In this document: one piece after another, positions 26,171 to 34,996 of the stretch
How the letters are laid out: every line of letters begins with the position of its first letter
Numbering within the stretch: the first letter of the stretch is position 1
Assembly (NCBI GenBank): GCA_050246015.1
Contig: JBFWWU010000013.1
Coordinates: 1 to 64,000, forward strand
Length of the DNA: 64,000 bases
From: JTS-AC122 sp050246015
GTDB lineage: Bacteria > Planctomycetota > Phycisphaerae > Phycisphaerales > UBA1924
Direction of reading: 5' to 3'
Notes under the pieces: generated by a model
The model's database searches: none
What the model saw: only the letters and a program-made list of their open reading frames with translations
Told to the model about the DNA's origin: nothing
Program-made: the position numbers and the translations under genes

Positions 26171-28390
26171 CTATCGGGCGGTGGGGGGAAGAAACTTGGG
26201 CTTTTCGCTCCCCTTCCCGTCACCAAAGATATCGACCAGAAAGAGATCCTGCTGCTGCCGGGGGTGCGAACTGATTCCGGTCAGTTTGTGGGGATCGAAC
26301 TGGTAGACCTGCACATAGTGGAACAGCGGGATCAGGGGAAGATCTTCCTCGACGATGATCCGCTCGGCCTGGGAGAGCAGATCCATCCGGCGCGCCGGAT
26401 CGCGTTCCGCGGCGGCTTGATCCAGGAGCGAGTCGTAGCGGGGGTTGGAGTAATCGCGGTCGTTGTTGCCGTCGCCGGTTCGATTGAGGTCGAGGAAGGT
26501 GGTGGGGTCGCCGTAGTCGCCGAACCACCCGGCGCGCGAGGTGATGAACTTGTGGTTCTTGAGTTCGTCGCGCACGACGGCGATTTCGCGCTGATCGAGC
26601 ACGACCTGCACGCCCAGGTTCTCCTGCCAGTCGCGCGCGACGGCCTGGGCGATCACGTCGTGTCCGCTGTCGCGGTTAAAGAGGATTACGACGGTGATGA
26701 ACCCGGCCCCGCCGGGGTATCCGGCCTGGGCCAGCAACTCGCGCGCGCGGGGCGGGTCGTAGGGGAGCCCGGTCGGGGAGGGGTACCCGGCGAGCGAGCC
26801 CCGGGGGATCAAGATCGACGTGGGGGGCTCGCCGCAGCGGCGCACTTCGCCGGCGATGCGCTTCTTGTCGATCGCCATGGCAAAGGCACGGCGAACCCGG
26901 GCGTCGGCAAAGGGATTCGGGCGGCCGTCCGGCAGTGAGGGTCGGCAGTTGAAGTTATAGAAATACGTCCCGAACGCGGGGAACGAATGGATGGTCGCGC
27001 GCGCGTCCGGGGGCAGACGGCGATCGATTTCGACGGGATCAAGGCCCTGCGCGACCATGGCGTCGTATTCGGCCTGGTGCTCGGCATGGAACCGTTGCTT
27101 GGCGTCGAGCATGTCGGCGCGATAGGACGGGGTGACGTCGCTGACCCAGTCGACGCCGCCGGAGTTGAAGGTCAGGACCTGCCCATTGGGATCCTCGACG
27201 GTGGGGATCCGGATGGAATCGAGTGCGATGGCGTCGCGGTTCCAGTAGTTTTGGTTCTTTTCGAGCCACAGATCGCGTTTGAAGCGCCACGACGTAAGAA
27301 CGAAGGGGCCGTTGCAGACGATTTGCGGGGGCTTGGTCCATCCTTCGCGGAAGTTGATGCGTCCGGTGCGATCGTCGGGGAGTTCGAATTGCCTGACAAG
27401 GGGGGGATAGACGGGGTAGAAGCAGGCAAAGGCGCACAGATCAAGGAAGTACGGGGTTGGGCGCGCGAGGGTGACCTGGAAGGTGTTGTCGTCGAGCGCG
27501 CGCGCGTGGACGAGGGCGTCGAACGCCTGCTCGGTTTCGCGCCAGAGGTCAAGACCCGAGAGGGCGGGCTGATCGGCGGCGCGGCGGAGGTCGGTGTGTC
27601 GCGGCGCGAGCGAAGCGACGATCTGGGATAACTCGGTCTGAGCCTGGGTGATCTGGCGCTGGGTCTGGGCGATCAGATCGGCGGAGAGGGAGGGAGCGGC
27701 TAGGGAGCCACGCAAGTGAGAAAGCTCGGTGAGGAGCGAGTCGATGCGTGCGCGGGAGCGAGCGAAGTCGGAGGAGACGGGTGAGTCGGCGGGGGCGGGC
27801 CCTGTGGCGCGGGACGGGCGGCGCTCCACGAAAAACCAGATGACGTCGGCGAGGCGTCGAGCCTGGTCCTCGGTGCTGGCGCCGTCGGGGACGACGGAAC
27901 CCGATGGCAACTGCTGGAGGGCGCCGCGCAGGAGCATCCCGGCCAGTGCGCGCTCGCGCCACGCGAAGAACTCGGGGCCGCCTTGGATGAGTTGGAACTG
28001 TGCGGTGTAGTCGGAAGCGGTGTCGGGGAGGAGGGCGCGGCGCCAGGCGTAGACGAAGTCTCCGGCCCGCACCGGTTCGCCGCACGACCATCTGGCGTTT
28101 GTGCGCAGGTGGAAGGTGTAGGTGCGACCGTCGTCGGAGATGTCCCAGCGTTCAGCGACCGCGGGACGTTTCTCGTATCCCGGGGTGAAGATGTCATTTC
28201 GGACCAGGCCCTCGAAGAGGAGGCGGGCGACGCGGAGGTCCTGCATCCAGGACATGCGCTGGAGGTCGAGGGTGGAGACGTCACCGCGGTTGATGAAGGA
28301 GAAGTCCGCGCGGGGACGAGGGGAGTCAACCAGGGACGCGGTGAGGAGCACGGCGATCAAGACCGCAAAGGGCAGGAAGATCTTCCACAT
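26171..28390 (-). CDS. ABC transporter substrate-binding protein, family 5 (OppA-like)
   Basis: 739 residues. ATG 28390 opens a membrane/signal segment (MWKIFLPFAVLIAVLLTASL). It lacks a lipobox Cys, unlike many Gram-negative OppA homologues that are periplasmic or lipid-anchored. Family-5 marks are FINRGDVSTLDLQRMSW, RLLFEGLVRNDIF, ERWDISDDGRTYTFHLR, VRRAFAMAIDKKRI and a Tyr-rich C-terminus. An insert of about 100 residues interrupts the domain, with a predicted coiled coil (QTQRQITQAQTELSQIVASL). Usual length is about 540. No permease or ATPase genes are adjacent; GH15 follows by 18 nt. Confidence 0.88.
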   Translation of the reverse strand: MWKIFLPFAVLIAVLLTASLVDSPRPRADFSFINRGDVSTLDLQRMSWMQDLRVARLLFEGLVRNDIFTPGYEKRPAVAERWDISDDGRTYTFHLRTNARWSCGEPVRAGDFVYAWRRALLPDTASDYTAQFQLIQGGPEFFAWRERALAGMLLRGALQQLPSGSVVPDGASTEDQARRLADVIWFFVERRPSRATGPAPADSPVSSDFARSRARIDSLLTELSHLRGSLAAPSLSADLIAQTQRQITQAQTELSQIVASLAPRHTDLRRAADQPALSGLDLWRETEQAFDALVHARALDDNTFQVTLARPTPYFLDLCAFACFYPVYPPLVRQFELPDDRTGRINFREGWTKPPQIVCNGPFVLTSWRFKRDLWLEKNQNYWNRDAIALDSIRIPTVEDPNGQVLTFNSGGVDWVSDVTPSYRADMLDAKQRFHAEHQAEYDAMVAQGLDPVEIDRRLPPDARATIHSFPAFGTYFYNFNCRPSLPDGRPNPFADARVRRAFAMAIDKKRIAGEVRRCGEPPTSILIPRGSLAGYPSPTGLPYDPPRARELLAQAGYPGGAGFITVVILFNRDSGHDVIAQAVARDWQENLGVQVVLDQREIAVVRDELKNHKFITSRAGWFGDYGDPTTFLDLNRTGDGNNDRDYSNPRYDSLLDQAAAERDPARRMDLLSQAERIIVEEDLPLIPLFHYVQVYQFDPHKLTGISSHPRQQQDLFLVDIFGDGKGSEKPKFLPPTAR

Positions 28391-28587
28391 CGCGTGAGAT
28401 CGTATGGTGCGCGGGGTGCATCGCGTGTGCGGGTTGCGGAGAGGGTTCGGAACTTCGTCGAACGCGGGGGCATCTGGCCGATAGTGACGGGGCGGGCGAA
28501 CGGGGCGCGGGCGAGCGAGCGTGGCGGGGCGAGGAAGTCGGCGGCGGGGGCGAGCGTACGCTAGAAAGAGGAACCGCGACGGCCTTG

Positions 28588-29799
28588 ATGGTGTTTGCAC
28601 GAAACGCGTTGGTTCGATCACTCGTGGGCGGGGATGTGACGCTCCGGCACGCCGGGTGGTTGTGCGTGCTGTCGGCGCTGGCGCTGTCGATGCTGGGGAT
28701 TTACATCATCGACGTGGGGGCGTCGCCGCGGATACCCGGGATCGAGGTGTCGGCGGGTGATGCGTCGTTGGTGCCCAAGCAGGTGTTGTTTCTGTGCGTA
28801 GGGGTGGTGGCGGCGGTTGCGGCGGCGGTGCCGCATTGCAGGAATGTTCGGCTGCTGTCGTGGCCGGCGATGGTGGTGGTGATCGGACTGCTGGTATTTT
28901 TGTTGCTGCCCGGGGTGCCGCGGTGGCTGGTGACGCCGCGGAACGGGGCGAGGGCGTGGATCAACCTTGGGCCGCTGGATTTTCAGCCTGGGGAGGTGGC
29001 AAAGATCGCGTTCGTGCTGGTGCTGGCGGATTATTTTCGGTATCGGAGCAACCATCGGACGCTTGGGGGTCTGTTGCCGCCGGCGCTGATCACGCTGGTG
29101 CCGGTGGGTCTGATCACGCTGGAGCCGGATCTTGGGACGGCGCTGCTGTTCGTGCCGTGCCTGTTTGCGATGCTGCTGGCGGCTGGGGCGAGGCTGAAGC
29201 ACCTGGCGGCGATCATTCTGATCGGTGCGCTGGCGGGCCCGCTGGCGTACCCGTTACTGAAGCAGCATCAGCAGCAGCGGATCGTGGGGCTGATCAACAT
29301 GGTGCAGGGGAACCCGGAGGGATCGGACGACATCAACTATCAGTCACTGACGGCGGTTCGGCTCGCGGGCGCGGGGGGGCTGACGGGGCTTTCGGATGCC
29401 AAGAGCCGGGCGGTGGTGCACTTCAACCGACTGCCGGAACGGCACAACGACATGATCTTCGCGGTGATCGTGAACCGGTTCGGGCTGGCGGGCGGAGTGG
29501 GGGTGCTGGCGCTGTACGGGGTGTGGATGGCCGGGGCGCTGCTGACGGCGGCGTCGTCGAAAGATCCGTTCGGTCGGCTGATCGTGGTCGGATTCGCGGT
29601 GATCATCGCGACGCAGATGTACATCAACATCGGGATGAACCTGGCGCTGCTGCCGATCATCGGGCTGACGCTCCCGTTCGTGTCGTACGGCGGGTCGAGC
29701 ATGCTAACGGTGTGGGTGATGACGGGGCTGGTGTTCGGAGTGGGGATGAGGCCGCCGGCGCGGCTGGCGAGGCCGACGTTCGAGTTCGGCGACGAATAG
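28588..29799 (+). CDS. SEDS peptidoglycan polymerase, RodA/FtsW family
   Basis: 403 residues with about ten membrane helices. SEDS proteins polymerise lipid II into glycan strands together with a class B penicillin-binding protein. Marks are RAWINLGPLDFQPGEVAKIAF, LITLEPDLGTALLF, LPERHNDMIFAVI (conserved Asp of the SEDS active site) and LPFVSYGGSSML. The motif after the Asp reads VNRFGLAGG instead of the common (A/C)EELG. ATG 28588 is chosen; a TTG one codon earlier is possible. It is divergent from the OppA-like gene. A second SEDS gene lies at 39156. No ftsZ, mre or pbp gene accompanies it. Confidence 0.93.
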   Translation: MVFARNALVRSLVGGDVTLRHAGWLCVLSALALSMLGIYIIDVGASPRIPGIEVSAGDASLVPKQVLFLCVGVVAAVAAAVPHCRNVRLLSWPAMVVVIGLLVFLLLPGVPRWLVTPRNGARAWINLGPLDFQPGEVAKIAFVLVLADYFRYRSNHRTLGGLLPPALITLVPVGLITLEPDLGTALLFVPCLFAMLLAAGARLKHLAAIILIGALAGPLAYPLLKQHQQQRIVGLINMVQGNPEGSDDINYQSLTAVRLAGAGGLTGLSDAKSRAVVHFNRLPERHNDMIFAVIVNRFGLAGGVGVLALYGVWMAGALLTAASSKDPFGRLIVVGFAVIIATQMYINIGMNLALLPIIGLTLPFVSYGGSSMLTVWVMTGLVFGVGMRPPARLARPTFEFGDE

Positions 29800-29841
29800 G
29801 AGAGGACTGAGCGGCGAAGATCGGCAATCGAGGCGGGGGGG

Positions 29842-30702
29842 CTATCTGCTCAGGCGTTTCCAGCGGCGATGGCCGACGGCGGCGAGTGCGAGGACGATTC
29901 CGGCGACGAGGATGTCGAGCCCGGCGATAGTGAAGAGTGGCGTGAGCATCGAAAGGCCGGAGGTGGGTCGGCCGATGTAGGGTTCGAGTGCGGCGAAGGT
30001 ATCGATGGCGTGCTGGGAAGAGGGGCCCTGAGCGTCGATGGTGTGGACGCCGATCGCGCCTCCGCCGCGGGCGTAGAAGCCGACGGCGGTTCCACCTTGG
30101 GCAACGAAGGCGACGGCGGCGCCCCCCGAGGCGATGCCGCCGGCGGCGAAACCGCCCAGTGAAATGCCGCCGATGCCCGCGCCGCCGGCGACAGCGGTGA
30201 GGAGGCCGAGGCTCATGCCGCCGCCGACGGCGCAGAGTCCGGCGGATCCGCCGCCGCCGCAGGCGAAGATACCGGTGGCCCATTTGTTGCCGATGGCGAT
30301 GCCACCTGTGGCGATGTCACCGATGGCGATGATACCTTTGGCGCGGCCGATCTTGCCGTGTTCGTCGAGGCCGAGGCACAGGTCGATGATGGGGAGGCCG
30401 AAGAGCGTGGCTTCGGTGCGGAAGCGGCGCTGCTTGTGAGAGATGGAGGCGCGGCCGCGGACGAGGACGTGGACGAGCGGCTTGCCGCACTCGGGACATT
30501 TGCTGGAATCGGTGAGGTCCTTGAGGAGGTAGCCGCAGCTTGCGCAGTAGGGATCGCCGGGGGCGACCTGTTGTCGGGGCACCGGAGGGGGAGAGGAAGA
30601 AGGGGTAGGCGGGTCAGGGGAGCGGGAAGCGGGTGATGAGGCGATGTACCGGTCGCTGACGTCGGGATTGGGCGGTTGGGTGTCGGGCTTGGGTGCGGTC
30701 AA
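29842..30702 (-). CDS. zinc-ribbon, Gly-rich repeat membrane protein
   Basis: 286 residues, family not recognised. A Pro/Ser-rich N-terminus leads to a zinc ribbon with Cys53, Cys56, Cys69 and Cys72 (CASCGYLLKD ... CPECGKP). Residues about 115-225 are a run of short Gly/Ala/Ile repeats (GIIAIGDIATGGIAIGN, GGGMSLGLL, GGFAAGGIASGGAAVAF), with the regular hydrophobic/Gly spacing of a beta-helix or a packed membrane bundle. A C-terminal membrane helix (LDILVAGIVLALAAVGHRR) follows. Start TTG 30702 is well supported by GGAGG 5 nt upstream. Function unknown. Confidence 0.78.
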   Translation of the reverse strand: MTAPKPDTQPPNPDVSDRYIASSPASRSPDPPTPSSSPPPVPRQQVAPGDPYCASCGYLLKDLTDSSKCPECGKPLVHVLVRGRASISHKQRRFRTEATLFGLPIIDLCLGLDEHGKIGRAKGIIAIGDIATGGIAIGNKWATGIFACGGGGSAGLCAVGGGMSLGLLTAVAGGAGIGGISLGGFAAGGIASGGAAVAFVAQGGTAVGFYARGGGAIGVHTIDAQGPSSQHAIDTFAALEPYIGRPTSGLSMLTPLFTIAGLDILVAGIVLALAAVGHRRWKRLSR

Positions 30703-30850
30703 GGTGGCCTCCGTCCGATAGCAATTTGTATGAGCGGGAGCCGATGCGGTTCAACCCGAGGAAGGTGTGATCGGCGACGTCGAGAACGAAGGTCTGGTAT
30801 GATCGGTCGCGGTGCCGCGAGGGGGAGAAGGCAGTTCGTGGAGACAGGAC

Positions 30851-31909
30851 ATGAAGCGTGTGAGTGTGGCGGTTGCGTCGATGCTTGGCGTGAGCGGGTG
30901 TGTGTGCGGGCATGCGTGGGGCGACATCTACCGGTTTACGGTGCAGAGCGCGAGTTCACAGATCAGCACTGATGTATCGGCGACGACGGCGCTGACCGGC
31001 AGCCTGATCGGGAACTTTGACGCGGTGTCGAACCCGACGGGGACGCGGACGATTCCGGGGCTGATCGGCGGCGACACCACGGGAAACTACCCGATTCCCA
31101 TTTCCGGGACGGCTGGATTTTCGGGGGCGGATACGACGCATCCGGCGGGGCAGTTCACGTTCAACCTCGACACCGAGTTGCTTACGGCGACCGTGGCGGG
31201 GCTCTCGCTGGACATGCTGAGCGGCGCGCCGATCGGGGTGACGCTGGGGCTGGTGGTGCAGTGGGACACGTTCCGGACGCGGCAGCCGACGAGCGTGTTC
31301 CTGGGCGGGATTCCCATCCCGATTCCGTTCGGGCAGGTGCAACTGTCGATGCTGACGCTGTCGCAGACGGAGTTGACGGGCGTGGGGCTCGTGACGGAGA
31401 ACGGGCCGGGAGAGTACAGCGTGGCGCTGATCGCGCCGGTGACGGTGATGGGGCAGATCGACGTGCTGGGGACGATGCAGGCGATAGGACCGTTCACGAT
31501 TCCGTTGCCGCTGCAGGTTGAGGTGACGACGAGCGGCAACACGGCGACGGCGAGATTCGGGTTTGATGCGGAGATTCAGCAGGAGATCCCGTTCATGGTT
31601 GACCTGCCGGCGGACCAGGCGATCGATCTGCCGACGGTGCTGCCGCCGGGCTCGGCGGCGCATCTGCTGCTGAACGGGAGCGTGGAAGGGATCGCGCTGG
31701 ACGTTTCGCTTGGGTCGAGCGTGATGGCATCGGGAGAGCGGCAGGCGAGGAATCCGGCGGACTGGAACAACGACGGGATCGTGAACTCACTGGACTTCAT
31801 GGCGTTCATGGTGGACTTCTTTCTGCTCAGCGCGGATTTCAACGCGGACACGCGTACGAACAGCCAGGACTTCTACGACTTCATGGGAGCGTACTTCGGC
31901 GCGCGGTAG
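30851..31909 (+). CDS. secreted dockerin-tail protein without terminal Cys
   Basis: 352 residues. ATG 30851 begins a signal peptide (MKRVSVAVASMLGVSGCVCGHAWG). The body is beta-rich, with many Thr/Val/Gly strands, and no family was recognised. The C-terminal pair of loops is DWNNDGIVNSLDFMAFM and DFNADTRTNSQDFYDFM, ending YFGAR. Unlike the six related tails in this window there is no Cys near the end, and the first loop has Leu-Asp in place of Gln-Asp. An extended -10 (TGGTATGAT, 30795-30803) lies upstream. Confidence 0.82.
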   Translation: MKRVSVAVASMLGVSGCVCGHAWGDIYRFTVQSASSQISTDVSATTALTGSLIGNFDAVSNPTGTRTIPGLIGGDTTGNYPIPISGTAGFSGADTTHPAGQFTFNLDTELLTATVAGLSLDMLSGAPIGVTLGLVVQWDTFRTRQPTSVFLGGIPIPIPFGQVQLSMLTLSQTELTGVGLVTENGPGEYSVALIAPVTVMGQIDVLGTMQAIGPFTIPLPLQVEVTTSGNTATARFGFDAEIQQEIPFMVDLPADQAIDLPTVLPPGSAAHLLLNGSVEGIALDVSLGSSVMASGERQARNPADWNNDGIVNSLDFMAFMVDFFLLSADFNADTRTNSQDFYDFMGAYFGAR

Positions 31910-31946
31910 GGGGTGGCGGGGCATCGGGCCGGGGGATTCGAGCGGG

Positions 31947-33413
31947 TTATGGCGTGCCGAGTGCCGCCGCGCCGGCGCGGCGAATGAGGGATTCCCATTG
32001 CGCGGCTGGGAGATCGACGGGTGACGCGGAAGGCGGCACCTGCGCGATGACGTTGTCGAGGACGGCGTCGAGTTCGCGGCCTCGGCGGCGTGCTTCGGTG
32101 TATGGGACGGTGGAGAAACTCACGAGGTTGTACTGAGGGAAGACGTGCGCGGGGAAGGCCTTGTGCAGGGTCTGCTCGACGCGTTTGCGATAGCGGAAGG
32201 CGGGATCGGCCACCTTGTCGCGCATCTCGATGAAGTTTTCGAGGGCCATGTCGGCGATGGCGTCGGCGTTGGGCTTGCGGTCGTGCTGAAAGGCGTCGAG
32301 GGCGGCGGCGTGATCGCGGGGATGTTCGGCGAGGCACCGAGCCAGCACGCGGCAGTCCTCGAAGGCGCAGTTCATGCCCTGTCCGTAGAAGGGGACAACG
32401 GCGTGGGCGGCGTCGCCGAGGATGGCGACCTTGCCGGCGTGCTGCCAGGGGAAGCAGCGGACGGTGACGAGGGAGCCGATGGGATTGGCGGCGTAGTCGC
32501 GAGCGAGTGAAGGCATGAGCGGGAGGGCGTCGGGGTAGTGGGTGTTAAAGAAGGCGGTGACGTCGCTGGGGGAGCGGAGGGAGGTGAGGCCGAGGGGGCC
32601 GTCGAAGGGCCAGAAGAGTGTGCAGGTGAAGGAGGCGTCGCGGTTGGGGAGGGCGATCATCATGGAGGAGCCGCGGGGCCAGATGTGCAGCGCGTTTGGG
32701 TCGATGGCGAAGCCGTCGTGGCGCTGGTTGGCGGAGGGGCCGGTGAGGTCGCGCGCGGGTGGGATGAGCAGTTCCTTGTAGCCGTGGGATAGGTAAGACT
32801 GCGAGTAGTCGAAGCGATCGACTTTCATGAGTCGAAGGCGGACGGCGGAGAAGGCGCCGTCGGCGCCGATGACGATGGAGGCGGGTGCGTGCACGAGGTC
32901 GCCGGCGGGGCGTTGGAGGATGGCGGCGGGCTCGTCAAGATCGACGTCGACGCAGGGGTGATCGAAGAAGAGGCGGACGCCGGGCATGTCGGCGGCGGCA
33001 TTGAGGAGCGTGAGGTTGAGGCCGCCGCGGGAGACGGAGTTGATGGCGTCGGCGGGATTGGAGCTGTAGGGCTGAAAGACGAGGGTCGCGGGGTGGGCGG
33101 GAGTGGGGGGTGGAGGATGGATCATGCGGCCGCGCATGGGGATGGCGTCGCGCTCGATGACGAGTGAGTCGAGCCCGCGTCCTGGGGCGGTGCGATCTTC
33201 GACGCCGGCGAGTCCCCAGAAACCGCGTGCGGAGAGGGCGAGGTTGATGGAACGGCCGCCGGCGTAGCCCTTGGCGCGCGGGTCGCCGCGGCGCTCGAAG
33301 ACATCGACGGACCAGCCGTCCTGAGCGAGATAGCAAGCCAGGAGCGAGCCTGCGAGGCCGGCGCCGACGATGACGGCGTGTCGCGGTGAGGGGACGCTGC
33401 TGGAACTGGGCAT
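31947..33413 (-). CDS. kmo: kynurenine 3-monooxygenase
   Basis: FAD-dependent aromatic hydroxylase that converts L-kynurenine to 3-hydroxykynurenine with NADPH and O2. The Rossmann motif VIVGAGLAGSLLACYLA opens the protein; GGRSINLALSARG, SHGYKELLIPP, HIWPRGSSMMIALPN, FTCTLFWPF and VAILGDAAHAVVPFYGQG are characteristic of this enzyme rather than of general FAD hydroxylases. Length 488 suits the family, including the C-terminal hydrophobic part. It lies 50 nt after the GNAT gene on the same strand. TACCAT 5 nt upstream of the ATG may give a leaderless transcript of its own. No other kynurenine-pathway gene is nearby. Confidence 0.92.
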   Translation of the reverse strand: MPSSSSVPSPRHAVIVGAGLAGSLLACYLAQDGWSVDVFERRGDPRAKGYAGGRSINLALSARGFWGLAGVEDRTAPGRGLDSLVIERDAIPMRGRMIHPPPPTPAHPATLVFQPYSSNPADAINSVSRGGLNLTLLNAAADMPGVRLFFDHPCVDVDLDEPAAILQRPAGDLVHAPASIVIGADGAFSAVRLRLMKVDRFDYSQSYLSHGYKELLIPPARDLTGPSANQRHDGFAIDPNALHIWPRGSSMMIALPNRDASFTCTLFWPFDGPLGLTSLRSPSDVTAFFNTHYPDALPLMPSLARDYAANPIGSLVTVRCFPWQHAGKVAILGDAAHAVVPFYGQGMNCAFEDCRVLARCLAEHPRDHAAALDAFQHDRKPNADAIADMALENFIEMRDKVADPAFRYRKRVEQTLHKAFPAHVFPQYNLVSFSTVPYTEARRRGRELDAVLDNVIAQVPPSASPVDLPAAQWESLIRRAGAAALGTP

Positions 33414-33418
33414 GCTGG

Positions 33419-33424
33419 ATGGTA
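33419..33424 (-). promoter_or_regulatory. -10-like box (TACCAT) before kmo
   Basis: TACCAT on the minus strand ends 5 nt before the kmo ATG, without a ribosome site. The -35 is not recognisable. Confidence 0.3.
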
Positions 33425-33463
33425 CCCGGCGGTGGTCGGTGCACGCCGGGGTTTCGCGGCGGG

Positions 33464-33982
33464 TCAGCGCGAGAGATCGCGGAAGTAGTAGGTGGTGGAG
33501 CAGAGCCCGCCGGCGGGGAGGAGGGCGTAGTTGGGGATATCGCCGGCGCGGATCCAGCCGAGGCGTTCGTAGAGGCGTGCGGCGTCGCCGCCGGTGACGG
33601 CGTCAAGGACGAGGAGTGAGCGGCCGCGGGCGCGGGCGACGTCTTCGGCGGCGCGCATGAGGGCGGTGCCGATGCCGCGTCGGCGTGCGCGGCGGTGCAC
33701 GAGCATTTTGCAGACGTCGGCGCGGTGGGGCTGGTTCTGGGGCATGTCAAGAACGAGTTGCACGGTGCCGCAGATGCCGGATTCGTCCTGGGCGACGAGG
33801 ACGACGCGGGCGCCGCGAGCGGCGTCATCGGCGACGCGCTGCCAGAAGGCGACCGCGCGATCACGTGAGATGGGGAGCATGAAACTGACGGAAGCGCCGG
33901 ATTCGACGCAGTCGATGAGGACGTCGGCGAGGGCCGAGAGTTCAGCCGGACCGATACGGGAAAGCGTATGAATGGAAGTCAT
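33464..33982 (-). CDS. GNAT family N-acetyltransferase
   Basis: 172 residues. The acetyl-CoA-binding motif A is VCKMLVHRRARRRGIGTAL (Q/RxxGxG/A type), with motif B LLVLDAVTGGDAARLYERLGW. GNAT enzymes transfer acetyl from acetyl-CoA to an amine; the substrate is unknown. Closest in style are small-molecule acetyltransferases that end Y.L.P.G....T.YF. It is upstream of kmo and could be co-transcribed. Confidence 0.9.
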   Translation of the reverse strand: MTSIHTLSRIGPAELSALADVLIDCVESGASVSFMLPISRDRAVAFWQRVADDAARGARVVLVAQDESGICGTVQLVLDMPQNQPHRADVCKMLVHRRARRRGIGTALMRAAEDVARARGRSLLVLDAVTGGDAARLYERLGWIRAGDIPNYALLPAGGLCSTTYYFRDLSR

Positions 33983-34273
33983 AAACGAGGGTGGATCGGT
34001 GGGAGTCGGAAGCGTAGGGAGGATTGAGAAGGGAGTGCCCTGTTCGGGGCATGGGCTGAGATGAGCGGAGCAAGAAAGTTGTTGTGGCGGTGCAGATCGC
34101 GTTGGTGGAGAGGGGCTCGCTTGGTAGACTGCGCGCGATCGTGCCCGGGGATTGGTATCGCCGGGGTTCCCGGGCGAAGCAGACGCGGCCGGCGAAACCT
34201 GATTGAGTGCGCAGCCCGGAATGGCGGCGTGTGAACAGCGCGCGGTGATGGGCCCGGCGCGAGGAGGTGAAAC

Positions 34274-34969
34274 ATGCAGAAGTGGCGACGTTACGCGACG
34301 TGGATGTGCGCGGCGGGTGCGGTGTGGTGCGGGAGTCAGGAGGCGCGGGCGGTGGGGATCGCCAACGGAGATTTTGAGGCGGCGGCGACGGCGCCGTGGC
34401 GCGGGGCCGGACGGGCGCGGGTGATTGTGCGGATGATGGCGGACGCGCAATATGGATTCAAGAGCGGGTTCATGGACGGGATGGGGGTGAGCCTGATTTC
34501 ACAGACGTTTGATTGTGAGCCGGTTCCGCCGAATCCGGAGGGGTGGTGCACGGTGACGTTCGACTCGAACTGGGTGAGAGGGAACGCGAACAACGATGCG
34601 TTCGTGGTTCTGGAGAACGCGGGCGGGGTGGTGGTGGGGCTGATTCCGCCTGGCGCGGGTCGGCACACGCTGTCGATTTCAGGGTGTCTTGATCCAACGC
34701 GGGTGACGTTCATCCTGGACAACAACACGATGGCGTTCGGATCACTGCTGATCGACAACGTGGTGTGCGCGTGCGCGCCGGCGGACATGTCTGACATTCC
34801 GCGCGGGAGCCAAGGAGACCTGCCGCAGGACCTGCCGCCTGAGGGAGAGTTGCCGCAGAACGGCCCGGATGTACCCGCGATTTCGGTGCCGGGGCTGGTG
34901 GGGATGGGTGTCGTGATGCTTGTGGTGGGCGGATTGGTGCTGCGGCGATTTACGGCGTCCGCCGCGTAG
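34274..34969 (+). CDS. secreted protein with PEP-CTERM-like C-terminal sorting signal
   Basis: 231 residues. ATG 34274 follows GGAGGTGA at 5 nt. An N-terminal signal peptide ends near SQEARA, followed by VGIANGDFEA, a beginning common in exosortase-sorted proteins. The body is a beta-sandwich-like region with four Cys. The C-terminus is a Pro/Glu-rich linker, the motif VPGLVGMGVVMLVVGGLVL and basic RRF, which is the tripartite form of PEP-/IPTL-CTERM type signals. No exosortase is in the window. It is the only secreted protein here with this tail rather than a dockerin tail. Confidence 0.78.
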   Translation: MQKWRRYATWMCAAGAVWCGSQEARAVGIANGDFEAAATAPWRGAGRARVIVRMMADAQYGFKSGFMDGMGVSLISQTFDCEPVPPNPEGWCTVTFDSNWVRGNANNDAFVVLENAGGVVVGLIPPGAGRHTLSISGCLDPTRVTFILDNNTMAFGSLLIDNVVCACAPADMSDIPRGSQGDLPQDLPPEGELPQNGPDVPAISVPGLVGMGVVMLVVGGLVLRRFTASAA

Positions 34970-34996
34970 GAGCCAGGGGATAGCAGGTGGAAAGCA

